Of a stretch of 64,000 bases of DNA, positions 1 to 10,261 are shown one piece after another (the stretch's first letter is position 1; each line of letters opens with the position of its first letter). Source of the stretch: Bemisia tabaci (taxonomy: Eukaryota > Arthropoda > Insecta > Hemiptera > Aleyrodidae). Location of the stretch: positions 3,547,501 to 3,611,500 of the forward strand of contig NC_092798.1 in the NCBI RefSeq assembly GCF_918797505.1. Direction: 5' to 3'. The position numbers and the translations under genes were made by a program. A model generated the notes under the pieces. That model saw only the letters and a list, made by a program, of their open reading frames with translations, did not search any database and was not told the DNA's origin.

Positions 1-343
1 AAAAAAGTTAGTCATATCCCAAAATTTAAGTTAGCACGATTGGAACACAGAACGATATTGTAGAAAGTGAGAAAAAACAGAAATAGAAAAGGTGTACTCG
101 GGCCATTTTTGCGTAGACCGAGTGATGTGAGGCATAAATTTTGTAAATGCCTCGTACTTGGGCCATTTTTGCACAGAATCCCTTGTAACATACATAGGAT
201 GCAAAAAGGGGTTTCTAAGAAAAAATTTATAAAAAAAATAGAACATGTATCCACATAAGAATAAAAATATGTCAAATCCGAAAAGTTGGTCTCCGTAAAT
301 ACAGCCCGAACCCGCTCGAGCCGTTTTTGCCCCTAAATCCTCA
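1..343 (+). repeat. Y repeat, copy 1 (window edge)
   Basis: This stretch matches 49135-49590 in order: a GATTGGAACAC-like start, the block around AATAGAAAAGGT, GGGCCATTTTTGC twice, then AATCCGAAAAGTTG and a final GCTCG.GCC block. I saw no terminal inverted repeat. The short open frame inside aligns with one in the second copy, but DNA similarity alone explains this. It is cut by the window start, and the class is unknown. Confidence 0.5.
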
Positions 344-347
344 AATG

Positions 348-483
348 GATTACATTTCGCAATAAGGAAACACTAATTTTGGTCAATTTTAGGAACAACA
401 TAAATGCCATTGGTTTCCCTTTGCAGACATGTGCTTTTATTGGAGAGCCAGAGAGAGTGGTTCCTTATTGCAAAATGTAATCC
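348..483. mobile_element. G-family inverted-repeat element, diverged
   Basis: The left end GGATTACATTTCGCAATAAG is mirrored by CTTATTGCAAAATGTAATCC on the right. The interior carries the family hallmark (AACA.A..TGCCATTGGTTTCCCT). It is a non-autonomous element with no coding capacity. Related copies lie at 39228, 51192 and 55428, and a tandem array starts at 27638. Confidence 0.6.
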
Positions 484-499
484 GAATATACTGCTGATA

Positions 500-759
500 T
501 GGATTGCATTTTGCAAAAAGGAACTAAGAGCATTCCAATGTCGCTATGATAGTGCAATTTTTTTTTACCTTGAAAATATAAACAATCTCATTTAAACAAG
601 TTTGATTTTTAATTTCAATAATCATAAATTCAAGACAAAAATTACCTTCGTAAATTTAATTTCTTGCATGATTCCAGTAATTTCATTGCAAGGAGTGTAA
701 GTTGCACAATCCTAGCAACATTGGAATGCTATTGGTTTTTGTTTGCGATGTGCAACCCA
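500..759. mobile_element. F-family MITE
   Basis: The inverted ends are GGATTGCATTTTGCAAAAAG with GAGCATTCCAATGT on the left and the mirrored ACATTGGAATGC... on the right. At about 260 bp it matches four other F copies in this window. The AT-rich interior has no open frame of note. Confidence 0.65.
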
Positions 760-785
760 TAAAAATGTCAATATGCCATAGTATG

Positions 786-1027
786 CTTCCAGCCAAGGTA
801 TCACAAGCGCCATGCGACGTTTAAAAATTTCCACCGCCATTTGATTTTTTTACTGAGAAATTTTTCAACGAAGCCGTCCGAAAATTTCACTGAATTTTCT
901 CTGAGCTGCCGATAAGATTCAGTAAAATTTTCGAACAGGTTCAACCAACAATTTCTCTGTGAAAAAAACAAAATGGCGGTGGAAATTTGAAAACGTCGCA
1001 TGGCGCTTGTGATACTTTGGCCGGAAG
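786..1027. mobile_element. O-family palindromic element, copy 1
   Basis: The long inverted arms contain GTATCACAAGCGCCATGCGA and a block reading AAATTTCC.CCGCCATTT, each repeated in reverse at the far side. A near copy lies at 50935-51189. The arms cover most of the roughly 240 bp, so a transcript could fold into a hairpin. Apparent open frames here are shadows of the palindrome. Confidence 0.75.
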
Positions 1028-1399
1028 GCGACGACATATCACTGTGTTAATTTCTTTCATAACGGTGTACTCCCGAAAATTCCAAGGATATTCAAGGACT
1101 AAAAATTCAAAAAGCAGAATGTTCAAGGATTTCCACGGAGTGGCGCGCTCTAAGTTCGTCTCGAGCGCCCTCGGCGGCGAAGTTTGTTTCACCGAGTGAC
1201 ACCGGCCAAAGTGCATAAACCCTCGGTCGCTCGTGTGAATATATTCCTCTTCCTCCTCCTCCTCCTCCTCCTCTTCCTCCTCCTCGCCTGAGCCGGGGCC
1301 GCGACACGACACCGTGTCTCCGTTAACAGCGTCTTTTTATTCCGTCGCGCCATTTGTCCCAGCATCCGTCAAATCGAATCTCGCCGCATCATCCGCGAC
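1028..1399. other. CpG-rich single-copy stretch with CCT microsatellite
   Basis: There is no element match. CpG density rises from about 1130, and 1246-1284 is a CCT/CTT trinucleotide run. The run reads as polyglutamate on the minus strand, which I treat as a simple-repeat artefact and not a protein. Confidence 0.5.
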
Positions 1400-1635
1400 G
1401 CACAATGGATCCAGTCAATAGGGGAGGTCGGCCAAAATTTGGAAACTTTAAAAGCTCTTAACTCCCATTTATACAAAACTTTGAGGTTTTAAAAGTGGTT
1501 CCACTACTTTCCCTGTGAAACTTTCTTCCAGAGGCACCCATTAAAATTTAGAATGTGACGAATTAAACAACAAAATTTGCAGATTTAGTGAAAAATTTCG
1601 TGTCCGACCTTTCCGATTGACTCGATCCATTGTGC
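1400..1635. mobile_element. U-family inverted-repeat element, copy 1
   Basis: The ends GCACAATGGATC and GATCCATTGTGC are perfect inverted repeats, followed inward by GTCAATAGGGGAGGTCGG and its mirror near 1595-1625. A second, larger copy lies at 31085-31808. Confidence 0.75.
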
Positions 1636-1680
1636 GGCGGGGCGCATCGAGTCTTCACTCGTCGTTTCTGTTCTCTGTTC

Positions 1681-1931
1681 TGCCATGCTAAGGAAGAACG
1701 CCGTATGAACCCTCAGACGTTGCCAAATTTTCTTCGATAAAACACAAATTTCTTGGTAAACTTATGAATATTTTCCTTTCAAATTTTCAGAGAATTTCGT
1801 TCGTATTTTGATCCAAAGTTCCTGACGATTTCGAGGGAAAAAATTCACAATTTTTCTCAAGATTAAAAATTTTATCCAAAAAAATTTGGCAACTCTCGAA
1901 TGTTCATAGGGCGTTTCAACTTAGCACGACA
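1681..1931. mobile_element. A-family MITE, copy 1
   Basis: It starts TGCCATGCTAAGGAAGAACG and ends with the mirrored CTTAGCACGACA. Inside each end is CGCCGTATGAAC/GTTCATAGGGCG, then GTTGCCAAATTT and AAATTTGGCAAC. The length of 251 bp is typical of the family. I could not define a target-site duplication. Confidence 0.85.
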
Positions 1932-2470
1932 GTGTTACTTCCCCGCAAATCCTCCCGACTCGACTCGCACGGAGAGATAATTTATTATTCTCCGCGCAGA
2001 AGTGTCCAACTGTTGCTAAGAGTGCAGTTCCCGCCCCGCAACAAAAACCGCGCACAGCCCGCGGGATTCGAACGGGAGTCGGGCGGTTTCGGCGCGGGGC
2101 TGCGGGGTCACGGAGACGTCTGGTTGTGGAGCGACGGGCGACGGGCCCGCGGCGAGTGACAAAACAACCGGACGAATTAAAATTCATTTTTTCCCCGACC
2201 CGGGTCCCGGTCCCGGGGTCTGATCAAAGCCGAGAGGCAGCGAGTAACTTTAGACTCGCCGGAGAAAAAAGCGCCGAGCAGAAAGAGAATTAATTTCAAA
2301 GACGTTTCGCTCGCGCCGTGTTTTGACGTCTTCATTTTTCGCGTCGCTTTGTTTCAGACCGCTTCCGGGCGGCTTCGCGTTCGTTTGCCGGGCCCGCGTT
2401 GCCACCGCCCCCGCGCGAGGGAGCCAGCTTCCAGCGTCTGTTATTCTGGTTGGCAATGGTCGGCTGAGTT
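1932..2470. other. CpG-rich island without recognised gene
   Basis: This stretch is much richer in CpG than its surroundings and is free of the dispersed repeats. It could be a regulatory island or an untranslated first exon, but I see no convincing reading frame, TATA box or splice pair. Confidence 0.45.
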
Positions 2471-2571
2471 GTATTACGACTACAGGGGGGCTCCAAAGTT
2501 GGCATCCGTCTGTAAAAATTCTTCCATTCCGAATCGTCCACAGTACTGGAGAAACCGATATTTGACGTTAA

Positions 2572-2845
2572 AGGCCTGGACACACGCTCAAATTTCCGTC
2601 AATTTCCGATCAAATGGTGACTGGTGCGCACCATCGATCATCGATTTATGGGGCCTGCAAAAATTTGATGGTAGATGATGGGACTGTGGGTCTCATCCGT
2701 CACCTAATTTCCACACAATCGTGCTTATTTCAATCAACACGCTGTTCTAATTAATTTTAGATAACAATTTAGATAACTCTCGACCGCAATTTCTGTCATA
2801 ATTTTTATCAGAAATTGACGGCAATTTGAGCGTGTATCCAGGTCT
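2572..2845. mobile_element. GG inverted-repeat element
   Basis: The ends AGGCCTGGACACACGCTCAA and TTGAGCGTGTATCCAGGTCT are inverted repeats, extended inward by AAATTGACGG/CCGTCAATTT. I saw only this one copy. It sits just before an M element. Confidence 0.7.
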
Positions 2846-2863
2846 AAATATGGTATGTAGAAC

Positions 2864-3172
2864 AGGGTGTCTACTAAAACAGGCCGGCCAAAAATCAGTA
2901 CTTCTACAGCAATTTTTTAGTGCATTCCCAAGAGATTCAGTACCGTCTCCGCAGAAATATTCCGTACTTTTCCAGTGCCTCCAGTTGACGAAATTCGGAA
3001 AATTTCAAATATTTTAATTTCTTGCTCAGATTGAGACAAAAATTTAAAAAAAAATGAAAAACATTCCGGACCTCCTCGCGGAATTTCCGTACTTTTTCAG
3101 AACTTCCGGACCGCCCTTAAAAATCAGCACTATTTCCGAACTGTGCAGGAATTCCGGATTTGTACACACCCT
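2864..3172 (+). mobile_element. M-family element, copy 1
   Basis: The ends are AGGGTGTCTACTAAAACA and GGATTTGTACACACCCT. The 8 bases before (TGTAGAAC) and after (AGTAGAAC) agree at 7 of 8 positions, which suggests an 8-bp duplication as in hAT transposons. The interior carries runs of CAGTAC.TT and TTCCGGAC motifs shared by all M copies. Confidence 0.8.
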
Positions 3173-3229
3173 AGTAGAACACAGAGTAACCTAAGTAGGC
3201 GATTAATATTTTTGGTCACCTTTTCTTTT

Positions 3230-3668
3230 TGGGTGTCTACTAGTCCGGAATTCCTGGAAAATCCAAAAATAGTAATGATTTTTTAAGGGCGGTCCAGAAG
3301 TACTGAAAAAGTGCGAAAATTTCACAGGAAGCTCCGGAATTTTTTCCTTCATACCACACGTGTTTTTCAATCAAGCTTGGAAAGTATGTGATCCTCTGCG
3401 CGTTGATTCTTAGAGTAGTATTTGTCTGCAAGATCGCGATTGTGCAGTCAATTAATCTTCAAGCCGCCGATGAAATTGTGTGGCTTTGTTATTTTTATCG
3501 CAATTTGACCGAGGATTTCAAATTTTCGGATTTCGTCGAACAGATGTGCTGATACAGCACTGAATTTTCTAGTTGAGGAGGCGCTGAATTTCTTGAGAAC
3601 CTAGTGAGGAAGTACCGTAAAGTAAAAATACTAAATTTTGGCCAGCCTGTTTTAGTAGACACACCCTG
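3230..3668 (-). mobile_element. M-family element, copy 2, interrupted
   Basis: It lies in the opposite orientation to copy 1, from GGGTGTCTACTAGTCCGGAA to GTAGACACACCC. The family sequence stops near 3347 and resumes near 3478. The 130 bp between them is flanked by CCACACG/TGTGTGG, so a second insertion is likely. Confidence 0.7.
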
Positions 3669-4467
3669 TCTTTGGGTTACATTAACTGAATCTTTGGGTT
3701 GAACATTTGTGAACCTGTTAGACATCAGAAGCGAGCCACCAAGATAGAACTTGGATTGCAGAATAATATCACATCGGAGAAACTTAAGTACATTAGTTCA
3801 GCAGACTTTTTCATCGTCCCCAGATGTTTCGAAGTGACCTGCAGTCTCGACTGATTTAACCAAAAATGTGGTCGATCATCCAAGTCCTTTTGGTAGATCT
3901 TACCGAAAAAAGTATAACCGAAAGTAACTAACCCTAAGCCACGATTGGCAGAGAAATTTTTAATTGCAGATTTTCAGAGAATTTGTGTTCCCTTCAGAGC
4001 AGCAGAACGGCTCGGAAGAGGTATTTTTCCGGATTAATACGGGACTTTTGAGCATCCCTATGGTCGTAAGTCACCGGGCGAAAGTAGAAAAACAGACGTT
4101 GGAAGTTTCCTCTCTCTACGATTGAAGTTCTTTTAATGTATTTTTGTTTTTTTCTATCGTACTTTAAATTTAATTTTTTTTCATTATTTTTTGCTTCAAA
4201 TTTCATAGAGAATCTAATTTGTAATCAAGTCAGGAGCTTCAGAAATTTTAAAAAAAAGTGGTGATTCCTCTCTTCAAATTAAAACTTTCAGCAGAAAATT
4301 CGGAGTCGAAATATGGGTACACGGCAACGACACCAATTAGATTTACTATTATCACGGGAGGGATGCTTCATGGATAAATACGAGGCCCAGCCCCCCCCCC
4401 TCCCCTCCCCCGCATCACTGATATTGAGTTTATCATATCATCATCATATCTTTGTGGTCATCAATCA
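3669..4467. other. Stretch without recognised feature
   Basis: This is AT-rich sequence with no repeat family, inverted repeat or coding frame that I could recognise. There is a C-rich run at about 4391-4410. Confidence 0.4.
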
Positions 4468-4921
4468 TCAGTTTTTGTGAAACTCTTTAAGAACGACTAC
4501 TTTTTGACGGGAACTGTCCTTGACATGGATGAAGAACTTCTCGGCATAAAAATTCAGACTTTCAACGCTAAACTAAAATTGAATATTTTATTTAAGCCTA
4601 GAATGCCATTTTCGGCTCTTCATAAAACTGATAATCAAAATTACTCATCGTTTTAAATCCGACGTATGTAGCGCAAGCAGCACTTTAAGTCAACACATCA
4701 AGACTTTACTCGTACTCTTGGTAGGTCGCGGTCGGACCAACATAAAACGCCTTCAAATGCGTTTGATACTGTGCAACACACCCAAGTTGGTATAGTTGTA
4801 TTCTTAGGTTTGAACCTAACTCGAGTATATTGCTCCACTTAATAAGGCATATGTCAGCCTATGAATCTCTGTGTTTCAAGATACTTCGCAAATTGTATGC
4901 CCATCGTCGGTGATAAATAGT
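4468..4921 (+). repeat. E-family repeat, copy 1
   Basis: It holds the E core in order: GGTCGCGGTCGGACCAA, AACGCCTTCAAATG, ACTGTGCAACACACCCAAG, ATAGTTGTATTC and the palindrome TTAGGTTTGAACCTAA at 4804-4819. The 5' part (CGGCATAAAAATTCAGACTT) and 3' part (TAAGGCAT.TCAGCCTATGAA) match 10262-11190 on the other strand and the copies at 45-46 kb and 51-52 kb. Confidence 0.75.
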
Positions 4922-5719
4922 CATAATAGTCATCATACTGTTTCCGTGACGTTTAGTGTGCGATTTAACTCAAGTGGATTCCGATTCATCATACGAGCGG
5001 GAAGGTTCAAATCAACGTTGATAAAATCCGAGGACTGGCAGTAAAATATTGAGTGTTGGAAGGCTGGCTGTCCATTTGCGCCTCAGCCCTCCCTGAAACT
5101 ATCCCTCCATTCTCTCGCTATATAGATACTCTAGAGAAATCATGCTTAGATTTGCACCATATTGAGTGATCCATTTACACATTACTTTACTATTTTTACT
5201 TTCTCGCTCCCCTAGGGAAGAGAGGAAGTATTGTCATCCTCCAAGAAAAAAAAAAAAAAAAGTTGAAATTTCATCATTTCTAGACGTTTTAAGGTCCCAG
5301 GAGTAAAAATAACCATGCTTGAAAAAATGTGTGTCCGTCCGTCCGACGTCCCCCAAATCTGTCTACAGCGACATCTCAGAATCTATCTGTTCGATTTCAT
5401 TCAAAATTGGCGCAGGACACCATATCTATAGTCTCATTATGCACGTCCAACGATTTTGGGGTACGCTAAAATTTGGGGGGGGGGGGCTAGGCTCAATTGT
5501 CCATTTGTAGCAAAATCACACGGAAAGCTCATTTTAAAAGACTGTAAATTTTGAAAAATGTCTTTAATCCTTTAACAATGGGCATCAAGCACATCACCTG
5601 GGTCATTAATTTAAGTTCCAAAAAGATCTTTGGACTAAACTCAAAATTCAAGGGATTACGAGGCCCAAAAGTAGGGCACTTTGCTCCGCGAAACAGCTCA
5701 TTTTTTTATGTTCAGAGAT
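4922..5719. other. Single-copy stretch with short homopolymer runs
   Basis: Positions 5113-5135 (CTCGCTATATAGATACTCTA) resemble a W-family end. There is an A-run near 5246-5262, a GTCCGTCCGTCCG run near 5334-5346, and twelve Gs at 5475-5486. No gene was seen. Confidence 0.4.
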
Positions 5720-6446
5720 TGGTTCGCCTGCGAACCACCGGAGCCGGACCGTTGCTCCATTACAGCGAGGTGCGAGGCAGCCTGGCAAAGGCTGGCTTCA
5801 CGAAGCGTGTGAACTGTAAAGCTGTCAAGGCGGGGGTTTGGCACCTCAGCTCGGGGGGACTGGAAGCAGATAAAAACAAGAGCAAACACGCACACAATAC
5901 AATACTGTATCCTCCGACAATTGCGCCGAGGCAAGGAGCGCGCCTCGCCCTCGCCGCCGCCGCTTGACTTTTATTTTTTCAGAGGGAAATCCGCGATATT
6001 ATACCCGCTGTTTGCGCCGAGACAATGACGCTCCGCGGAAATAGTTCAACCCCCCGGAGGCGGGGGAGGGGAAACACGATGTTGAGACAACACTTTAAAA
6101 GTGTGCAGACGGGGAGCATCTCTTAAACTGGCTGTCCAAATAAATTAGCGTTAACTGTCATCAAATAACGTGATAACCCAGGTTGCTGCTCCTCGGGGAG
6201 AGATCCTTACGAAGCGACGAGATCCGAGGATTCGTTTCGGGCGGGATGTTCCTTCGCCGAGCGGAATGGATCGCTCCTCGCCGGGATTTTACTGTTTCGC
6301 GTTTGCGCGCCGCGCCCGGCTGGGATTTGAAGCGCGAGCCGTGCTCGGCGAAAGATGGATGGGGGCCGAGGATTCCGACCGGCGCGAATTGGCGCGTTCG
6401 TAGTCCTACAGCTCGTAAGCGATGCCGCGGCAACTTCACCTGGTTG
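5720..6446. other. CpG-rich region without recognised gene
   Basis: The GC content is higher than in neighbouring sequence and no element matches were found. An open frame spans 5551-5967 on the plus strand and another 6161-6541 on the minus strand. Neither shows a recognisable domain, and both start in repeats or AT-rich flanks, so I do not call them genes. Confidence 0.4.
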
Positions 6447-6963
6447 AAGTGTATTTCGGGGGTGTTTAGGTGCGCCGTGAAATATGGCTCTGTTGTGCGC
6501 GATAGATCAGCATGAATGGATACACTGGGGGAAAAACACATTGGATGTAGAGTTCAGACTTTTAAAAACATCGACAAAAAATACTCTTGATTCAATCGGA
6601 TTTAAGCTTAAATCAAAAGAAAATCCGCTTAAATTAAGAGGCTTGGTTCTTAATTTAAGCTTAAATCTGATTGAATCAAGAGTATTTTTTCTTGTCGATG
6701 TTTTTAAGAATCTGAACTCTAAATCCAATGCGTTTTTTTCCCCCAGTGTGCCGCTAGGGGTACGGGGTGCATGCGAAGTGGGCAAATAGTCAAATAAGGC
6801 GTTTTATCAAATATCTAGGCAGGCAGACAAATTTTCAAAATGCTCGTGGTTTCTTTATGTGTTCACCACGAATTTCGAATGATGATTAAAGTGTATTTCA
6901 GGGGTGTTTAGGTGCACCGTGAAATATGGCTCTGTTGTGCGCGATAGATCAGCATGAGTGGAT
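6447..6963 (+). repeat. Direct duplication flanking V elements
   Basis: The 75 bp at 6447-6521 (GTGTATTTCGGGGGTGTTTA... to the start of V1) recur almost unchanged at 6889-6963 just before V2. The V element and its left flank were therefore duplicated together with a 442-bp period. The roughly 140 bp between V1 and the second flank is not duplicated. Confidence 0.8.
6522..6749. mobile_element. V hairpin element, copy 1
   Basis: The ends ACACTGGGGG and CCCCCAGTGT are perfect inverted repeats, and the arms extend through ACATCGACAA and ACTCTTGATTCAATC to near the centre. The middle reads TCAAAAGAAAATCCGCTTAA then AGAGGCTTGGTTCTT. Overlapping frames on both strands are shadows of the palindrome. 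Confidence 0.85.
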
Positions 6964-7196
6964 ACACTTGGGAAAAAACACATTGGATCCGGAGTCCAGA
7001 CTCTTGAAAACATCGACAAGAAAAAATACTCTCGATTCAATCGGATTTTTGCTTAAATCAAGAACCAAGCCTCTTAATTTGAGCGGATTTCCTTTTGATT
7101 TAAGCGAAAATCTGATTGAATCGAGAGTATTTTTTCTTGTCGATGTTTTCAAAAGTCTGGAATCTAGATCCTATGTGTGTTTTTTTCCCCCAATGT
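6964..7196. mobile_element. V hairpin element, copy 2 (loop inverted)
   Basis: The arms match copy 1, but the central stretch reads AAGAACCAAGCCTCT then GCGGATTTCCTTTTGA, the reverse complement of the copy 1 centre. Both copies keep ATCGGAT in the left arm and ATCTGAT in the right. The loop therefore seems to have turned over relative to the arms. Confidence 0.8.
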
Positions 7197-8029
7197 AGAC
7201 TATACTGGGATGTAAAGCAGCATGAAAATCACCATGATCATAAAAGAAGAGCCTGTAATTCACTTTTTATACATACTTTGCGTCGTTGAAATGCGCGTTT
7301 TCAAATCTCTCGCGCCTGTGAGCATTTTATTCATCACTACCTCGGCCAGCACTAGCACTTCCGCAAGACAGAGATAAGAGAAAACCCAACTTAACGTTAG
7401 AATTATCTTAAGTTTTAAAGTTATCGCGTCAATTTCCCCCTTACCGTTCCTTACTATATTTTCCAGGGATTTCCGGCTACTGGGAACCCTAGCACTATAC
7501 TCTCCGAGTTCCCAATTCCGAGCTCCAAAACGGGAAAATCCAATTTTACACAAATTGAGCGATTTTAATTCTTAAAAAACCTTTCCCGACCGTCCGCATT
7601 TCTCTGGAAAACTCTCTGCGGGATCCCTCCATGTTTTGAATGTTTTTCGAGAATTTCTGAACTTTTCGCAAAATCCAAGGAAGTTTCCCGACTGTCGGCA
7701 TTTTTGTTGGAAATTTCCTGACTTATCATTAATTATTTGTCATCCTCTATGTCTAAGCAATTTTTGGGTAATTTAGGGATTTTTCCAAGTTTTTACGTTG
7801 CCACATTTTCCTCTAACTATTCCAGATTTCCAGCCCGTCAAGAGCGGCGTGTGCGCACGCATGGCGGAGCGCTGGAATTCTAATCGTCCACTCTGGGGCT
7901 TCATTACGACGAAAATTAAATTTTTAACGCGAACCAACCAACGACCACGACCGCCCAACGCCGGAGCGCGTCGACCGTGATCGATTCGGCCTCGCCCGAA
8001 TCCCGCAAAATCACCAACAGCGCCACGCT
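7197..8029. other. Single-copy stretch, CpG-rich at its end
   Basis: Nothing firm was seen. 7460-7700 has scattered GGGAACCCT, TTTCCCGAC and TTTCCTGAC words like family N, and may be an old, decayed copy. 7830-8030 is CpG-rich. Confidence 0.35.
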
Positions 8030-8272
8030 ACGCAAAACCACCGTATGCGCCTCCCATAGTTGCCAAATATCCTTCCATAAGACATCAATTTCCTCAAGAA
8101 ATTGTCAACATTCGTCTCCCAATTTTCCACACAATTTTCTTTGTAAATTCATCTGAAGTGTGTCAAAATTTTAGGGAAAAATATTCATAACTTCGTTCGA
8201 AAACAAACATTTAAAGGCAGGAAATTTGGCAACGTTCGAATGGTCATACGGCGTTCTTCCTCAGCGCGGCGC
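8030..8272. mobile_element. A-family MITE, copy 2
   Basis: The left end is diverged (CGCAAAACCACCGTATG). The right half, with AAATTTGGCAACGTTCGAAT then CATACGGCGTTCTTCCTCAG, is typical. Confidence 0.7.
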
Positions 8273-8532
8273 AGAACAGCGCCCTCGCGTATTTGCTCGC
8301 CCGACTCATTTACCCCGGGCAGATTAATTAAATAAACTGATCAGCACGATCGCATTTTCCTTGTTGGCAATGTCGGCCCCCGAACGTAAACACACATGAA
8401 ATTTTAGCGGGGCCGCCGGGAGGGGGCGGGCGGGAGGAAAGGGGGGGGGGTTCACCACACATCGCAGAATCAACCTCATTCGCGCGGTGTTACCGGCTTG
8501 CGCAAACATCCCCGTATATCATCGCTCGCAGC
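8273..8532. other. CpG-rich spacer
   Basis: This is a short GC-rich stretch between two A copies with a G-run near 8440. No gene or known repeat was seen. Confidence 0.4.
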
Positions 8533-8788
8533 ATGCACTGCCGCCCTCGGGCAGAAAGCCCTATGAGCCCTTGGACGTTGTCAAATTTCTCCTGACACCG
8601 GTTAAGTATTTATTTTTGGAAACATTTGTGGATAATTCAGCTTGGACTAGTCACATACTTCAGATAAATTTTTAAATGAGTCAAGAAAAAGTTAGAAGGA
8701 AATTTGGCGGAGGTCCCAGAGAAATATCTTGTTAAATTGGGGGAAGTTTGGCAACGCTGGACGGCTCATACGGCGGTCTTCCTGTAGT
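8533..8788. mobile_element. A-family MITE, copy 3, diverged
   Basis: Left CTATGAGCCC then GACGTTGTCAAATTTC is mirrored by GTTTGGCAACG, GACGGCTCATACGGCGGTCT on the right. The spacing is normal for the family. Confidence 0.65.
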
Positions 8789-9134
8789 TTGAATTTCCGT
8801 TCGGATGTTTTGTCATTAATGTACTTTATTCGGGGATTATTCTGTCGTTTTGAGGACAAACACCCTTAAAACATTCGAGGATTGTCTCTTCCCCAATATT
8901 ATATTAATTTTTGAGGACAGTTTTAAATTTTTCCTGAAATTATCGAATGGGATAGATCAAATTGCAAAAGAGGCTCCCTAAAAAAGTGAAGAAAACCGTT
9001 GGCATATTTTCGAGAAATAATGATTCTCCTTGTAGGTTCATGAATATTTTATCGAAGGAAATTATGCAAGCCTGGAATGCTCTTACAGCGTTTTCCCACA
9101 GCAGGAATGAGTAATCCCAAAATCTGGTCCGTTC
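8789..9134. other. Possible decayed A copy
   Basis: The only recognisable piece is 9066-9104, where CTGGAATGCTCTTACAGCGT resembles the right end of family A. The rest is AT-rich with no clear feature. Confidence 0.35.
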
Positions 9135-9340
9135 TGCCGTGCTAAAGAAATACGCCGTAAGCGCGTTCAAATTTGGTCAAATTTTCCTTGAAAAAATACT
9201 TATTTTGGATTAAACCGCGAAACAAATTATCTAAAAAATTTGGAGAAGAATATTCATAATTTTCCCAGTAAATATGCTATTAACCTAAGGAAAAAAGGCA
9301 ACGTTATGTGGCTCATACGACGTTTTTCCAAAGCATGGCA
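9135..9340. mobile_element. A-family MITE, copy 4
   Basis: It runs from TGCCGTGCTAAAGAAATACG, CCGTAAGCG to GGCTCATACGACG, CCAAAGCATGGCA. At 206 bp it is about 45 bp shorter than the usual length. Confidence 0.7.
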
Positions 9341-9384
9341 TTGTTGATGAAAAATCGAAAAGAAGATTGGAAGAAAAAGAAAAG

Positions 9385-9615
9385 CAGGCGCAAGAAAGCG
9401 CCTTCGTGTATTGCCAAATTTTCTTTCAAAAAGAAACGTTACATTCCTGACTTAAGTCACTCCAGTGTTTCAGAAGACTTCAAACGCACTCAGATTTAAA
9501 TTATGTAAACATTTCAGAGAAGAACATGCATAATTTTTTTGGAAAATATATATTTAACCTGGGGAAATTTGGCAACATTGGGATGCTCAAACGGCGTTTT
9601 TCCATAGCACGTCGG
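9385..9615. mobile_element. A-family MITE, copy 5, diverged
   Basis: The left end is poorly kept (GCGCCTTCGTGTATTGCCAA). The right end GGGGAAATTTGGCAACATTG then AAACGGCGTTTTTCCATAGC is clear. It lies just after copy 4. Confidence 0.6.
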
Positions 9616-10261
9616 AGCAATCCTGACATCTGGTCCATACATGATGAATCATCGGGACGAGGAGTCAAACCACAGGATGTACGCCTATGAGCATTCAGAT
9701 GGTGTCAAGTTTCCTCTGGTAAATTGAACATTTTCAGGAAAGCTCATGAATACATATTTTCGAAATTATCAAAATATTTTTCATGTGGTGGCGGACAGCT
9801 GACTCCATGAAGGGCTTTGGGAGGACAGGGTGCTCAGCTGAGAAGACTTTGGTTTAGAAACCGATACTGTGGTTCGTATAAAGAACCATTAAGAATGGTA
9901 AATGAAATAGTGACTTTCGGTTTTAAAAAAAAAGAAACGTAAAAACATGCAGTTTCAGCATATCAGTTTTAAAGAGCGTGCCCATCTCAAAAGAACTGTT
10001 AGAGCTGAGGGAAAATTATTTTGAAAATGAACGGAAAATTGTACATCTTGATTGCAAGGACACATACTTTTGGAAAAGCCAATATAGCACTTTGGGCCAC
10101 GTCGGCCGGCTTAGATTATCAAATTTTGAATATTTGTCTGAAAATTTGATTTACTTGTCAAATCATACTCTCCTGTACATAACGGGCGCTCTAAAAAAAT
10201 ACAGAGGTTTCAAGAACAGGTTTCTCTTCGGGTGAGCCCCTTTCATTTTGCCACATTGATA
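9616..10261. other. Single-copy stretch with one open frame
   Basis: A frame is open on the plus strand from 9927 to 10232. It ends at CTTCGGGTGAG, whose GGTGAG would fit a splice donor. There is no recognisable domain and the length is within chance for AT-rich DNA, so I do not call a gene. Confidence 0.25.

Noticed and set aside
941..1312. Minus-strand frame with a long polyglutamate run
   Set aside because: It is produced by the CCT microsatellite at 1246-1284 and overlaps the O element; no domain was seen.
2055..2085. GGGATTCGAACGGG resembling a reverse-strand tRNA B box
   Set aside because: No acceptor stem or cloverleaf could be drawn around it. It lies in CpG-rich sequence where such words arise by chance.
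6484..7198. Near-identical frames on both strands around 6.5-7.2 kb
   Set aside because: They are mirror translations of the palindromic V elements.
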